A stretch of 31,957 bases of DNA from PFJX01 sp037442845 (GTDB taxonomy: Bacteria; Pseudomonadota; Gammaproteobacteria; Burkholderiales; Thiobacillaceae). The position numbers were made by a program, and so were the translations under genes. The notes under the pieces are model-generated. The model was not told the origin of the DNA. It made no database searches and saw nothing but the letters and a program-made list of their open reading frames with translations. This document shows, in pieces, positions 7,432-14,808 of this stretch; within the stretch, counting starts at the first letter, position 1, and every line of letters starts with the position of its first letter. The DNA lies in the NCBI GenBank assembly GCA_037442845.1, contig JBBIPL010000015.1, positions 1-31,957 of the forward strand, read 5' to 3'.

Positions 7432-7767
7432 TCACCTCTCGAACCATGTCTGAACCAGGACATCCACCAGCGCGGCCAGGTCGTTGCGCTCCGCCTGACT
7501 GAGGTTCGCCCGCTCGTTCTTGGCGAACAGGGTCAGCAGGTACAGCGGCATGGCCTCGCTGTGGAAGTAGTAGATCACCCTGACCCCGCCCGACTTCCCT
7601 TGCCCGCCTCGTCCCCAGCGCAGTTTGCGCACGCCGCCGGTTCCCTGGATGAGGTCTCCGGCCTTGGGATGGAGGGCCAGGTACTCGATGACATCGCGCC
7701 GCTCATCATCCGCAAGCAGCCTCTCGGAGCGGCGGATGTACTCGGGGACTTCAGCCACGGTAATCAT
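7432..7767 (-). CDS. RelE/HigB-family mRNA-interferase-like toxin
   Basis: This is a 111-residue protein matching type II RelE/ParE-superfamily toxins. It has a helical N-terminus (VPEYIRRSERLLADDERRDV), the segment VRKLRWGRGGQGKSGGVRVIYYF that forms the beta sheet with basic catalytic-surface residues, and YLLTLFAKNERANLSQAE. Toxins of this group cleave mRNA at the ribosome; that activity is inferred from family. It precedes its antitoxin by 4 bp. Overlapping palindromes lie immediately upstream, and a TACAAT hexamer sits only 5 bp before the ATG, so the transcript may be almost leaderless. The reading frame appears intact although the neighbouring integrase is reduced to a stub. Confidence 0.87.
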   Translation of the reverse strand: MITVAEVPEYIRRSERLLADDERRDVIEYLALHPKAGDLIQGTGGVRKLRWGRGGQGKSGGVRVIYYFHSEAMPLYLLTLFAKNERANLSQAERNDLAALVDVLVQTWFER

Positions 7768-7770
7768 GCT

Positions 7771-7790
7771 GGATTGTAATCCAATGGATT
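7771..7790 (-). promoter_or_regulatory. Autoregulatory operator of the toxin-antitoxin pair
   Basis: Two overlapping palindromes share a half-site: GGATT-GT-AATCC (7771-7782) and AATCCA-A-TGGATT (7778-7790). On the minus strand the array covers a TACAAT -10-like hexamer (7773-7778) and ends 4 bp before the toxin ATG. Alternating half-sites over the promoter are typical of autoregulated HTH antitoxins. It also overlaps the stop codon of the integrase stub. Confidence 0.6.
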
Positions 7791-7935
7791 AGACAAACAG
7801 CAAGAAAAACCCGCCACGCGGGCGGGTCGGGTGGGGGCGGTCAACTTTCCCATTCCCGGCCAAGCCAGGTTCTGCTTTCTTCCGATATGGCTTCTCGCCC
7901 GGCTTGGCCTTGCGGATAGCGGTATCTGACAGCAT
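7789..7935 (-). pseudogene. N-terminal stub of a P4-type tyrosine integrase
   Basis: A well-formed start (GAGGAGG, then ATG at 7935) opens a 48-codon frame. Its first 17 residues, MLSDTAIRKAKPGEKPY, match the invariant N-terminus of tRNA-targeting P4/IntS-like integrases. After about residue 18 the family similarity stops. The frame then runs through a rho-independent terminator, which it translates as TRPRGGFFLLF, and ends at 7789. The roughly 380 residues carrying the catalytic Arg-His-Arg-Tyr set are absent, so this is a deletion remnant. It lies just past the 3' end of tRNA-Ser in the same direction, the standard layout for such elements. The family assignment comes from recognising the N-terminal motif, not from an alignment. 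Confidence 0.7.
7805..7827 (-). terminator. Rho-independent terminator overlapping the integrase stub 3' end
   Basis: On the minus strand ACCCGCC (7827-7821) pairs with GGCGGGT (7815-7809) around a 5-nt loop, and the downstream stem arm runs into a five-residue T tract (7809-7805). It insulates the toxin-antitoxin promoter from transcription coming from the tRNA/integrase side. Confidence 0.75.
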
Positions 7936-7950
7936 GATTCCTCCTCGTTG

Positions 7951-8025
7951 GGGGGTACGCGAAACGGGGCCGGAAAAAACACCCCCAGCCGTACCCCCAA
8001 AAATACCCCCCGGATTCTGGGGGTA
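7951..8025. repeat. Cluster of GGGGGTA/TACCCCC repeats upstream of the integrase stub
   Basis: GGGGGTACGC occurs at 7951-7960 and 8019-8028. The inverse words ACCCCCA (7981-7987), TACCCCCA (7992-7999) and TACCCCCC (8004-8011) lie between them. All are in the roughly 125 bp between the integrase start and the tRNA terminator, where core-proximal integrase or excisionase binding sites are expected. The direct and inverted spacing is consistent with arm sites. The binding role is inferred. Confidence 0.55.
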
Positions 8026-8058
8026 CGCCGTGGAACACTACGGAAGTCCGCATAGATG

Positions 8059-8081
8059 AAAAAGCCCGCATTTACGCGGGC
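8059..8081 (-). terminator. Terminator of tRNA-Ser(UGA)
   Basis: On the minus strand GCCCGC (8081-8076), the 6-nt loop GTAAAT and GCGGGC (8069-8064) form a perfect 6-bp stem followed by five Ts (8063-8059). It lies about 40 bp past the tRNA 3' end and would end its transcript. Confidence 0.85.
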
Positions 8082-8120
8082 CGAGAGGAAGTTTACGAAA
8101 CAGTGTGGAAGCTGTCTGGG

Positions 8121-8205
8121 CGGAAGCGGTGAGATTCGAACTCACGGAGGGTCGCCCCTCGCCGGTTTTCAAGACCGGTGCCTTAAACCGCTCGGCCACG
8201 CTTCC
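8121..8205 (-). tRNA. tRNA-Ser (anticodon UGA)
   Basis: The complete cloverleaf is readable on the minus strand: acceptor GGAAGCG/CGCTTCC, the D arm, anticodon stem CCGGT/ACCGG with loop CTTGAAA (anticodon TGA), the long class II variable arm GAGGGGCGACCCTC, and the T arm GTGAG-TTCGAAT-CTCAC. The discriminator is G at 8121. The following bases read CCC rather than CCA (8120-8118), so the CCA tail is not encoded exactly. This tRNA appears to have served as the attachment site of the element whose integrase stub lies downstream. Confidence 0.97.
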
Positions 8206-8287
8206 ACTGGGTCGCGCATTGTAAACCGCGGACGAATCGATTCAACGCGGCGGCGGCGCGGCATTACACACACAGGACGGAGCCAGC

Positions 8288-8668
8288 GTGCACAAGACCA
8301 TCATCTCCACCGCCGACGCGCCCCAGGCCATCGGCGCCTACTCCCAGGCCGTGAAGATCGGCGACACGGTCTATCTCTCCGGCCAGATCGGCCTCGACCC
8401 CGCCAGCATGGAACTGGTGCAAGGCGTCGATACGCAAATTCATCAGGTGTTCAGGAACCTGCGCGCGGTGGCAACGGCGGCGGGCGGCAGCCTGGACGAC
8501 GTGGTGAAGCTGAACATCTATCTCACCGACCTGTCGCATTTCCGCGGGGTCAACGAAATCATGGCCCAGTACTTCAGCCAGCCCTACCCCGCCCGCGCCG
8601 CGGTGGGTGTCGCCTCGCTGCCCAGGGGCGCCGAGGTCGAGGCGGACGCCGTCCTGGTGCTGGGCTGA
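8288..8668 (+). CDS. ridA: RidA-family reactive enamine/imine deaminase
   Basis: RidA hydrolyses reactive 2-aminoacrylate and related enamines made by PLP enzymes, protecting metabolism in the cytoplasm. The 126-residue protein has the family length. It carries the YjgF/RidA signatures IGAYSQAVKIGDTVYLSGQI, VVKLNIYLTDLSHF and the C-terminal PARAAVGVASLPRGAEVE with the active-site arginine. The start is GTG at 8288, with GGAG 8-9 bp upstream. It precedes recG by 48 bp on the same strand and may be co-transcribed with it. Confidence 0.95.
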   Translation: MHKTIISTADAPQAIGAYSQAVKIGDTVYLSGQIGLDPASMELVQGVDTQIHQVFRNLRAVATAAGGSLDDVVKLNIYLTDLSHFRGVNEIMAQYFSQPYPARAAVGVASLPRGAEVEADAVLVLG

Positions 8669-8716
8669 ACCGCGCCCGGCCCGCTTCCCAGCGACTACCC
8701 AGGCAAGCTGACCCCC

Positions 8717-10756
8717 ATGGCCGGCGCGCCATCCGCCGATGCGGTCGCTCATCGGCTTGGCTTGGCACAGGTTCAGGACCTGATCCTGCACCTGCCCCTG
8801 CGCTATATCGACGAGACCCGCCTGACCCCTCTGGCGGAAGCCCGCCCCGGCAGTCCTGTGCAGGTGGAAGGCCTGATCCGCCACGCCGAGGTGCAGACGC
8901 GGCCGCGCCGCCAACTGGTGGCCGAGGTCGAGGAGAACGGCCACAGCCTGTTTTTCCGCCTGCTGCATTTCTATCCCAGCCAGGTCGCCCAGTTGCGGCC
9001 CGGCGTGCGCGTTCGCCTGCTGGGCGAGGTGCGCCCCGGCTTCTTCGGCGCCGAGATGGTGCACCCGGCCCTGCGCGTGGTCGGCGACGCCGCCCCTCTG
9101 CCGGACCGCCTGACGCCGGTCTATCCCACTGTCGCCGGCCTGTCCCAGCACGCCATGCGCAAGGCGGTGGCCGCCGCCCTAAAGAACGCGGATCTGGACG
9201 ACAGCCTGCCGTTTGGTCTGCTCGAGCGGCTGGGCCTGCCCGCCTTCCGCGCCGCCCTCGAACACCTGCACACGCCGCCGGCCGCCGCCGATCCGAACCT
9301 GCTCGAGGACAGGCGGGACCCGGCCTGGCGCCGGATCAAGTTCGACGAATTGCTCGCCCAACAACTCTCCCTGCGCCTGGCCGCCCGCCGGCGTCACGAA
9401 CACGCCGCCCGTCCCCTGGCCGGCGACGGCGGGCTCGGTGAGCGCCTGCTCGGCAGCCTGCCCTTCCGTCTCACCGCCGCCCAGGCCCGCGCCGTCGACG
9501 AAATCCGCCGCGATCTGGCCCGCCCCCACCCGATGAACCGCCTGCTGCAGGGCGACGTCGGCAGCGGCAAGACCCTGGTGGCGGCCCTCGCCACCCTGCC
9601 GGCCCTGGCCGCGGGCGCCCAGGTGGCGGTGATGGCGCCCACGGAAATCCTCGCCGAGCAGCTCTTCCTCAAGTTCCGCGAATGGCTGGAGCCACTCGGC
9701 CTGCCCGTGCTCGCCCTCAGCGCCGCCAGCAAGGGCAAGAACAAACGTCAGGCCCTCGCCGACCTCGCCGAGGGCCGCGCCCGCGTCGCGGTCGGCACCC
9801 ACGCCCTGTTCCAGGCCGGCGTGGTGTTCCGCGACCTCGCCCTGGCCATCGTCGACGAGCAGCATCGTTTCGGCGTCGCCCAAAGGCTGGCGCTGCGCGA
9901 GAAAGGCCAACTCCCCTCCGCCGCCGGCGACCTCACCCCCCACCTGCTGATGATGTCCGCCACCCCCATCCCGCGCTCCCTGGCCATGAGCTACTACGCC
10001 GACCTCGACGTCTCCGTCATCGACGCACTGCCGCCGGGACGCACGCCCATCACCACCAAGGTGGTATCCCACGCCCGCCGCGACGAGGTGGTGGCGCGCC
10101 TGCTCGACTACTGCCAGGCCGGCGGCCAGGCCTACTGGGTCTGTCCCCTGGTCGAAGAATCGGAAAAGCTGCAACTGCGCGCGGCCGAGGAAAGCCACGC
10201 GGAACTGACGGCGCAACTGCCGGAACTGGCCATCGGCCTGCTGCACGGACGCATGAAGGCGGAGGAAAAGGCCGCCGTGATGACCGCGTTCAAGGCCGGC
10301 GGACTGCATCTGCTGGTGGCCACCACGGTCATCGAAGTGGGCGTCGACGTGCCCAATGCCGGTCTCATGGTGATCGAGCACGCCGAGCGCTACGGCCTCG
10401 CCCAGCTGCATCAGCTGCGCGGCCGGGTGGGCCGCGGCGAGCGGGAATCCACCTGCGTGCTGCTCTACGGCGAGCCCCTGTCGGACACCGCCAAACAGCG
10501 CCTGCGCGTCATCAAGGACCACGCCGACGGCTTCGCCATCGCCCGCGAGGATCTGCGGCTGCGCGGCCCCGGCGAATTCCTGGGCGCCCGCCAGAGCGGC
10601 GTGCCCATGCTGCGCTTCGCCGATCTGGAGATGGATGTGGACCTGCTGGAGATGGCCCGCGTCGCGGCGGAGGAACTGCTGGCGCGGGACCCCGACGCGG
10701 TGGCCCGGCATCTGCGGCGCTGGCTGCCGCGCGGGCTGGACTACATGCGGGCATAA
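8717..10756 (+). CDS. recG: ATP-dependent DNA helicase RecG
   Basis: RecG reverses stalled replication forks and migrates branched DNA. The 679-residue protein has an N-terminal wedge/OB-fold domain (about 20-150, with LHLPLRYIDET and VEGLI), and helicase motifs I GDVGSGKT (279-286), Ia MAPTEILAEQ, II DEQH (380-383, the RecG-type variant of DEAH) and III MMSATPIPRSLAM. The C-terminal motifs are VATTVIEVGVDVPNA, HQLRGRVGRG and the TRG-like end region RGPGEFLGARQSG. Length and motif order are normal. A T-run follows the stop at about 10760, but no convincing terminator hairpin was found, so read-through into ubiC is likely. Confidence 0.97.
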   Translation: MAGAPSADAVAHRLGLAQVQDLILHLPLRYIDETRLTPLAEARPGSPVQVEGLIRHAEVQTRPRRQLVAEVEENGHSLFFRLLHFYPSQVAQLRPGVRVRLLGEVRPGFFGAEMVHPALRVVGDAAPLPDRLTPVYPTVAGLSQHAMRKAVAAALKNADLDDSLPFGLLERLGLPAFRAALEHLHTPPAAADPNLLEDRRDPAWRRIKFDELLAQQLSLRLAARRRHEHAARPLAGDGGLGERLLGSLPFRLTAAQARAVDEIRRDLARPHPMNRLLQGDVGSGKTLVAALATLPALAAGAQVAVMAPTEILAEQLFLKFREWLEPLGLPVLALSAASKGKNKRQALADLAEGRARVAVGTHALFQAGVVFRDLALAIVDEQHRFGVAQRLALREKGQLPSAAGDLTPHLLMMSATPIPRSLAMSYYADLDVSVIDALPPGRTPITTKVVSHARRDEVVARLLDYCQAGGQAYWVCPLVEESEKLQLRAAEESHAELTAQLPELAIGLLHGRMKAEEKAAVMTAFKAGGLHLLVATTVIEVGVDVPNAGLMVIEHAERYGLAQLHQLRGRVGRGERESTCVLLYGEPLSDTAKQRLRVIKDHADGFAIAREDLRLRGPGEFLGARQSGVPMLRFADLEMDVDLLEMARVAAEELLARDPDAVARHLRRWLPRGLDYMRA

Positions 10757-10782
10757 TTCGTTTTTTTCGCGACGATACCGGC

Positions 10783-11307
10783 ATGACGACGGATTGGCTG
10801 GATTCAGCCTGGCTGGCGGGCCCCTGGCGGCACTGGCTCACCGACCACGGCTCCCTGACCCGGCGCCTGCGGCGCCTGGCGCCCGCCTTTCGGGTGCGGC
10901 GACTGGTTCAGGGCACGGCCATGCCGCACCGCGACGAATTTGCCGCCCTGGGCCTGGCGCCGGGGCGCAACGCGGTAATCCGCGAGGTGTTGCTGTTGAA
11001 CGCCGACACGCCCCTGGTGTTCGCCCACAGCGTGATTCCATTCAGCGGCCTGCTCGGCCCGTGGGCGGCGCTGACCGGGCTGGGCAACCGCCCCCTGGGC
11101 GAGGCGCTGTTCAGCAATCCCCGCGTCGGCCGCCATCCCCTGGAATACAAGCGGCTGGATCGGCGCCACCCGCTTTATCGCGGCGCCGTCCGCCATCTCG
11201 CCGAAGCGCCGCGCGCGCTGTGGGCGAGGCGCTCCCGCTTCACCCTGGAGGAGCATCCCATCCTGGTCACCGAAGTCTTCCTGCCCGAGACCCTGCTGCT
11301 GCGATGA
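10783..11307 (+). CDS. ubiC: Chorismate pyruvate-lyase UbiC
   Basis: UbiC converts chorismate to 4-hydroxybenzoate plus pyruvate, the first committed step of ubiquinone synthesis. The protein is 174 residues from the ATG at 10783. It contains the family segments WLTDHGSLTRRLR, REVLLLNADTPLVFAHSVIP, a Leu/Gly loop near GLGNRPLGEALF, LDRRHPLYR and the C-terminal active-site Glu in VTEVFLPE. The coding frame is also open far upstream inside recG; the ATG is placed where UbiC similarity begins. It overlaps ubiA by 4 bp (ATGA). No strong RBS is visible. Confidence 0.93.
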   Translation: MTTDWLDSAWLAGPWRHWLTDHGSLTRRLRRLAPAFRVRRLVQGTAMPHRDEFAALGLAPGRNAVIREVLLLNADTPLVFAHSVIPFSGLLGPWAALTGLGNRPLGEALFSNPRVGRHPLEYKRLDRRHPLYRGAVRHLAEAPRALWARRSRFTLEEHPILVTEVFLPETLLLR

Positions 11308-12176
11308 ACCTGCGCGACCGTCTTACCGAATACGAGAAGCTGATGCGGCTGGACAAGCCCATCGGCATCCTGCTGCTGGCCTGGCCCACCCTGTGGGGGC
11401 TGTGGCTGTCCAGCGCCGGCTCGCCGGACCCCATGGTGTTCTGGGTGTTCGCCCTCGGCGTGGTGCTGATGCGTTCCGCCGGTTGCGTCATCAACGACTA
11501 CGCCGACCGTGACTTCGACCGCCATGTCGAACGCACGAAGAATCGCCCGCTCACCGCCGGCCGGGTGAGCGGGAAGGAGGCCCTGATCCTGGCGGCGACG
11601 CTGGCCCTGCTGGCATTTCTGCTGATCCTGCCGCTGGGCAACGTCCTGCTCATCCAGCTTTCCTTCGCCGCCGCCTTCCTGGCCGCCTCCTACCCGTTCA
11701 CCAAGCGTTTCTTCGCCATCCCCCAGGCCTATCTGGGCATCGCCTTCGGCTTCGGCATCCCCATGAGCTTCGCCGCCCATCTCGACGCAGTGCCGCCCAT
11801 CGCCTGGTGGCTGATGGCCGCCAACGTGTTCTGGGCCATCGCCTACGACACCGAATACGCCATGGTGGACCGCGCCGACGACCTCAAGATCGGCATCAAG
11901 ACCTCGGCCATCACCTTCGGTCGCTTCGACGTCCTCGCGGTCATGCTCTGCTACGCGCTGGCCTTGGGCCTGCTCGCCGTGGTCGGCTGGAAACTGCACC
12001 TGGGCTGGCCGTTCTTCGCCGGCCTGGCCGCCGCCGCCGGCGTCGCCGGCTACCACTACATCCTGATCCGCGCGCGCGAACCGGCCCGGTGCTTCAAGGC
12101 ATTCCTGCACAACAACTGGTTCGGCGCGGCGGTGTTCGCGGGCATCGCCGCCAGTCTGGCGCAGGTCTGGCGATGA
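11304..12176 (+). CDS. ubiA: 4-hydroxybenzoate octaprenyltransferase UbiA
   Basis: UbiA is the integral-membrane prenyltransferase that attaches the polyprenyl tail to 4-hydroxybenzoate. The 290-residue protein has about eight hydrophobic segments. Both Mg-diphosphate binding motifs are present: NDYADRDFDRHVERTKNRPL near residue 70-90 and DTEYAMVDRADD near 185-195. The N-terminal LDKPIGILLLAWPTLWGLW is typical of the family. It overlaps both ubiC upstream and tcdA downstream by 4 bp, so the three genes should be translated as a coupled unit. Confidence 0.97.
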   Translation: MNLRDRLTEYEKLMRLDKPIGILLLAWPTLWGLWLSSAGSPDPMVFWVFALGVVLMRSAGCVINDYADRDFDRHVERTKNRPLTAGRVSGKEALILAATLALLAFLLILPLGNVLLIQLSFAAAFLAASYPFTKRFFAIPQAYLGIAFGFGIPMSFAAHLDAVPPIAWWLMAANVFWAIAYDTEYAMVDRADDLKIGIKTSAITFGRFDVLAVMLCYALALGLLAVVGWKLHLGWPFFAGLAAAAGVAGYHYILIRAREPARCFKAFLHNNWFGAAVFAGIAASLAQVWR

Positions 12177-12928
12177 GCGTGCCGGCGCGCTTCGCGCGCA
12201 GCGAAATCCTCATCGGCGAGGCCGGACTGGCGCGGCTCGCCGGCAGCCACGTGTTTCTCGCCGGCCTCGGCGGCGTCGGTTCCTGGTGCGCGGAGGCGCT
12301 GGCGCGGGCCGGGGTTGGCCGCCTCACCCTGGCCGACATGGACCGCGTGGCGGAATCCAACATCAACCGACAGTTGCCGGCCCTGCTCTCCACCGTCGGC
12401 CGGCCCAAGGCGGAGGTTATGGCGGAGCGCATCCGCGACATCCACCCGGATTGCCGGCTGACGCTCGTCACCGATTTCCTCACCCCGGACAACATCCCCG
12501 CCCTGTTACCGGACGACGCCGATTACGTGGTGGACTGCATCGACTCCCTCAACTGCAAGGTGGCCCTCATCGCCGCGGCGCGTGGCCGCGGCCTGGCGGT
12601 GGCGTCCAGCATGGGCGCCGGCAATCGGCTGGACGTGACGCGGGTGCAGGTGAGCGACATCGCCGACACCGAGATGGACCCCCTCGCCCGCCTGGTGCGC
12701 AAGCGTCTGCGCCGGCGCGGCATCGAGGGCGGCGTGCTGGTGGTGTGGTCGGACGAGCCGGCGCGGCCGCCGCGCCCGCCGGAGCCGGTGAGCCAGGGCC
12801 GCGCGCGCGCCGTCAACGGCACCATTTCCTACCTGCCGCCCTTGTTCGGGCTGATGCTGGCCGGCGCGGTGACCGGGCGGCTGCTGGCCGCCTCCCCCCT
12901 GCCCCGGCCCGGCGCGGCCGCCCGGTAA
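12173..12928 (+). CDS. tcdA: tRNA threonylcarbamoyladenosine dehydratase TcdA
   Basis: TcdA is a ThiF/E1-like enzyme that uses ATP to cyclise t6A to ct6A on tRNA. The 251-residue protein has the nucleotide-binding loop GLGGVGSWCAEALARAG, the adenylation motif DMDRVAESNINRQ and VVDCIDSLNCKVAL. The ending AVNGTISYLPPLFGLMLAGAV is family-like. The start overlaps the ubiA stop (ATGA). Its last roughly 33 codons are antisense to the 3' end of the PAS-GGDEF-EAL gene. TsaE, which acts earlier in t6A synthesis, is also encoded in this window. Confidence 0.94.
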   Translation: MSVPARFARSEILIGEAGLARLAGSHVFLAGLGGVGSWCAEALARAGVGRLTLADMDRVAESNINRQLPALLSTVGRPKAEVMAERIRDIHPDCRLTLVTDFLTPDNIPALLPDDADYVVDCIDSLNCKVALIAAARGRGLAVASSMGAGNRLDVTRVQVSDIADTEMDPLARLVRKRLRRRGIEGGVLVVWSDEPARPPRPPEPVSQGRARAVNGTISYLPPLFGLMLAGAVTGRLLAASPLPRPGAAAR

Positions 12929-14670
12929 TCGCGCAGGTAGTCCAGGAATTCCGCGGCCGGCCGGGGCGGGCTGTAGTAGTAGCCCTGCGCCCTGTCGCAG
13001 CCGTGGTTGCGCAGGAATTCCAGCTGCCCCCACTCCTCCACCCCCTCCGCCACCACCTTCAGGTTCAGGTTGTGGGACAGATCGATCACCGCCAGGGTGA
13101 TCTCCCGGTCGCTGTTGTCGGTGAGGATGTCGCGCACGAAGGAGCGGTCGATCTTCAGCTTGTCGATGGGAAAGGTCTTCAGGTAGGCCAGCGAGGAATA
13201 GCCGGTGCCGAAATCGTCGATGACGATGCCCAAACCCATGGCCTTCAACTCCGCGAGGATGCGCGCCGCCATGTCCGGCTGTTCCATGAGGGCGCCTTCC
13301 GTGACTTCCAGATCGATCTGAGCGGCTTCGACCCGGTGCGCCTCCAGGATGCTGCGGATGCGGCAGGCCAGGCCGGGCTGGCGGAACTGGCGCGGCGACA
13401 CGTTCAGGGCCAGCCTGGGCGGCTGCACGCCGCCGGCGCGCCAGCCGGACAGCACCCGGCAGGCCTGTTCCATCACCCAGTCGCCGATCTGCACGATGCA
13501 GCCGGTCTCCTCCGCCACGGGGATGAAGCGCTCGGGAGAAACCAGGCCCTGCCCGGGGCGCCGCCAGCGGATCAGCGCCTCGGCGCAGACGATGTCGGCG
13601 CTGGCCAGATCGACGATGGGCTGGAAGTACAGCTCGAATTCCTGCCGCTCCAGGGCCAGGCGCAGGGTGTTCTCCAGGTCGAGCCGTTCGCGCACGTGGG
13701 CATTCATGAAGGGCGCGAAGAACTGATAGTTGTCGCGGCCCAGGGACTTGGCCTGGTACATGGCCGTGTCGGCGTTCTGCATCAGGCTTTCCGCGTTGTC
13801 GCCATCGTCCGGATACAGGGCGATGCCGATGCTGGCCGAGGCGTGCAGCATGTGCTGCTCCACCGGGATGGGACGCTCGAAGGTCTGGTGGATCTTGTCG
13901 ACGATCGACACCGCGTCCTTCTTGTCGCGCAGGCATTCCAGCACCACCACGAACTCGTCGCCGCCCAGGCGGGCCACGGTGTCCTCCTCGCGCACGCAGG
14001 CGTTGAGGCGGTGGGCGATCTCCCACAGCAGCTTGTCGCCGACGGCGTGGCCGAGGGAGTCATTGACGTTCTTGAAGCGGTCCAGATCGACGAACAACAC
14101 CGCCACGTGACACTGGCGACGCCGCGCCACAGTCAGGGCGTGGGTGAGGCGGTCCATGAGCAGGAGGCGGTTGGGCAGGCCGGTCAGGGGATCGTGGTAG
14201 GCCAGCAGGCGGATGCGCTCCTCCGCCACCTTGCTGGCCGAGAGGTCGTTGAAGTACGCCAGGTAATAGGCCGCCGGGCCGCCCGGGCCATCCCGCACCA
14301 CGGTGATGTCCAGCCACTTGGGATAATGGCTGCCATCCTTGCGCCGGTCCCAGATCTCGCCCGACCACTCGCCCCGGCTTTGCAACATTTTCCACATGTC
14401 GCGATAGAACTCCTGACCGTGGCGGCCCGACTTCAGGATGGCGGGGGTTTGCCCCAGCACCTCCTCGGCCTCATAGCCGGTCAGGCGGGTGAAGCTACGG
14501 TTCACCGCCAGAATGCGATTCCGCGCGTCGGCGATCATGATGGCGGTGGGACTGCATGCGATCACCTGCTCCAAGAGCCGCATCGGCAGTGCGACGCCCG
14601 CCGCCCAGGCGACCGGCGGCCCCGTATCATCACACACGGCTGTTGAGCTTCCGCATGCGGTGCTGTCCAT
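12829..14670 (-). CDS. PAS-GGDEF-EAL cyclic-di-GMP signalling protein
   Basis: This is a 613-residue soluble protein with a PAS domain (about 30-145), a GGDEF diguanylate cyclase domain (about 150-315) and an EAL phosphodiesterase domain (about 330-585). The cyclase signature is intact (G236-G-D-E-F240), and an inhibitory I-site R227-E-E-D230 lies exactly five residues before it. The EAL domain keeps E364-A-L366, NVSPRQ, the Glu of LEVTEG, IDDFGTGYSSL (484-494) and VAEGVEE, so both activities look possible. There is no membrane segment. The last 30 or so residues, after the EAL fold ends near RDYR, are low complexity and lie wholly antisense to the tcdA 3' end. The RBS AGGAAAGG precedes the ATG. 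Confidence 0.95.
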   Translation of the reverse strand: MDSTACGSSTAVCDDTGPPVAWAAGVALPMRLLEQVIACSPTAIMIADARNRILAVNRSFTRLTGYEAEEVLGQTPAILKSGRHGQEFYRDMWKMLQSRGEWSGEIWDRRKDGSHYPKWLDITVVRDGPGGPAAYYLAYFNDLSASKVAEERIRLLAYHDPLTGLPNRLLLMDRLTHALTVARRRQCHVAVLFVDLDRFKNVNDSLGHAVGDKLLWEIAHRLNACVREEDTVARLGGDEFVVVLECLRDKKDAVSIVDKIHQTFERPIPVEQHMLHASASIGIALYPDDGDNAESLMQNADTAMYQAKSLGRDNYQFFAPFMNAHVRERLDLENTLRLALERQEFELYFQPIVDLASADIVCAEALIRWRRPGQGLVSPERFIPVAEETGCIVQIGDWVMEQACRVLSGWRAGGVQPPRLALNVSPRQFRQPGLACRIRSILEAHRVEAAQIDLEVTEGALMEQPDMAARILAELKAMGLGIVIDDFGTGYSSLAYLKTFPIDKLKIDRSFVRDILTDNSDREITLAVIDLSHNLNLKVVAEGVEEWGQLEFLRNHGCDRAQGYYYSPPRPAAEFLDYLRDYRAAAPGRGRGEAASSRPVTAPASISPNKGGR

Positions 14671-14808
14671 GGCCTATCCTTTCCTGACCGGCGCGTAACC
14701 CGACGCGCCCGGCCGGCTTGCAGCCGACGCCGGGCAACCGCCGCGGCCCATGCCATCCCCTGTGCGCGTGTCCATATCTGTCACCTATCCTCTGTCACAT
14801 CTCCGACT

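Noticed and set aside
8263..9152. Long reading frames antisense to ridA/recG and similar long frames opposite recG, the chemoreceptor, lptD and pepP
   Set aside because: In DNA this GC-rich, stop codons are rare in all frames. These frames are His/Gly/Ala/Arg-rich, lack domains and lie fully opposite well-identified genes.
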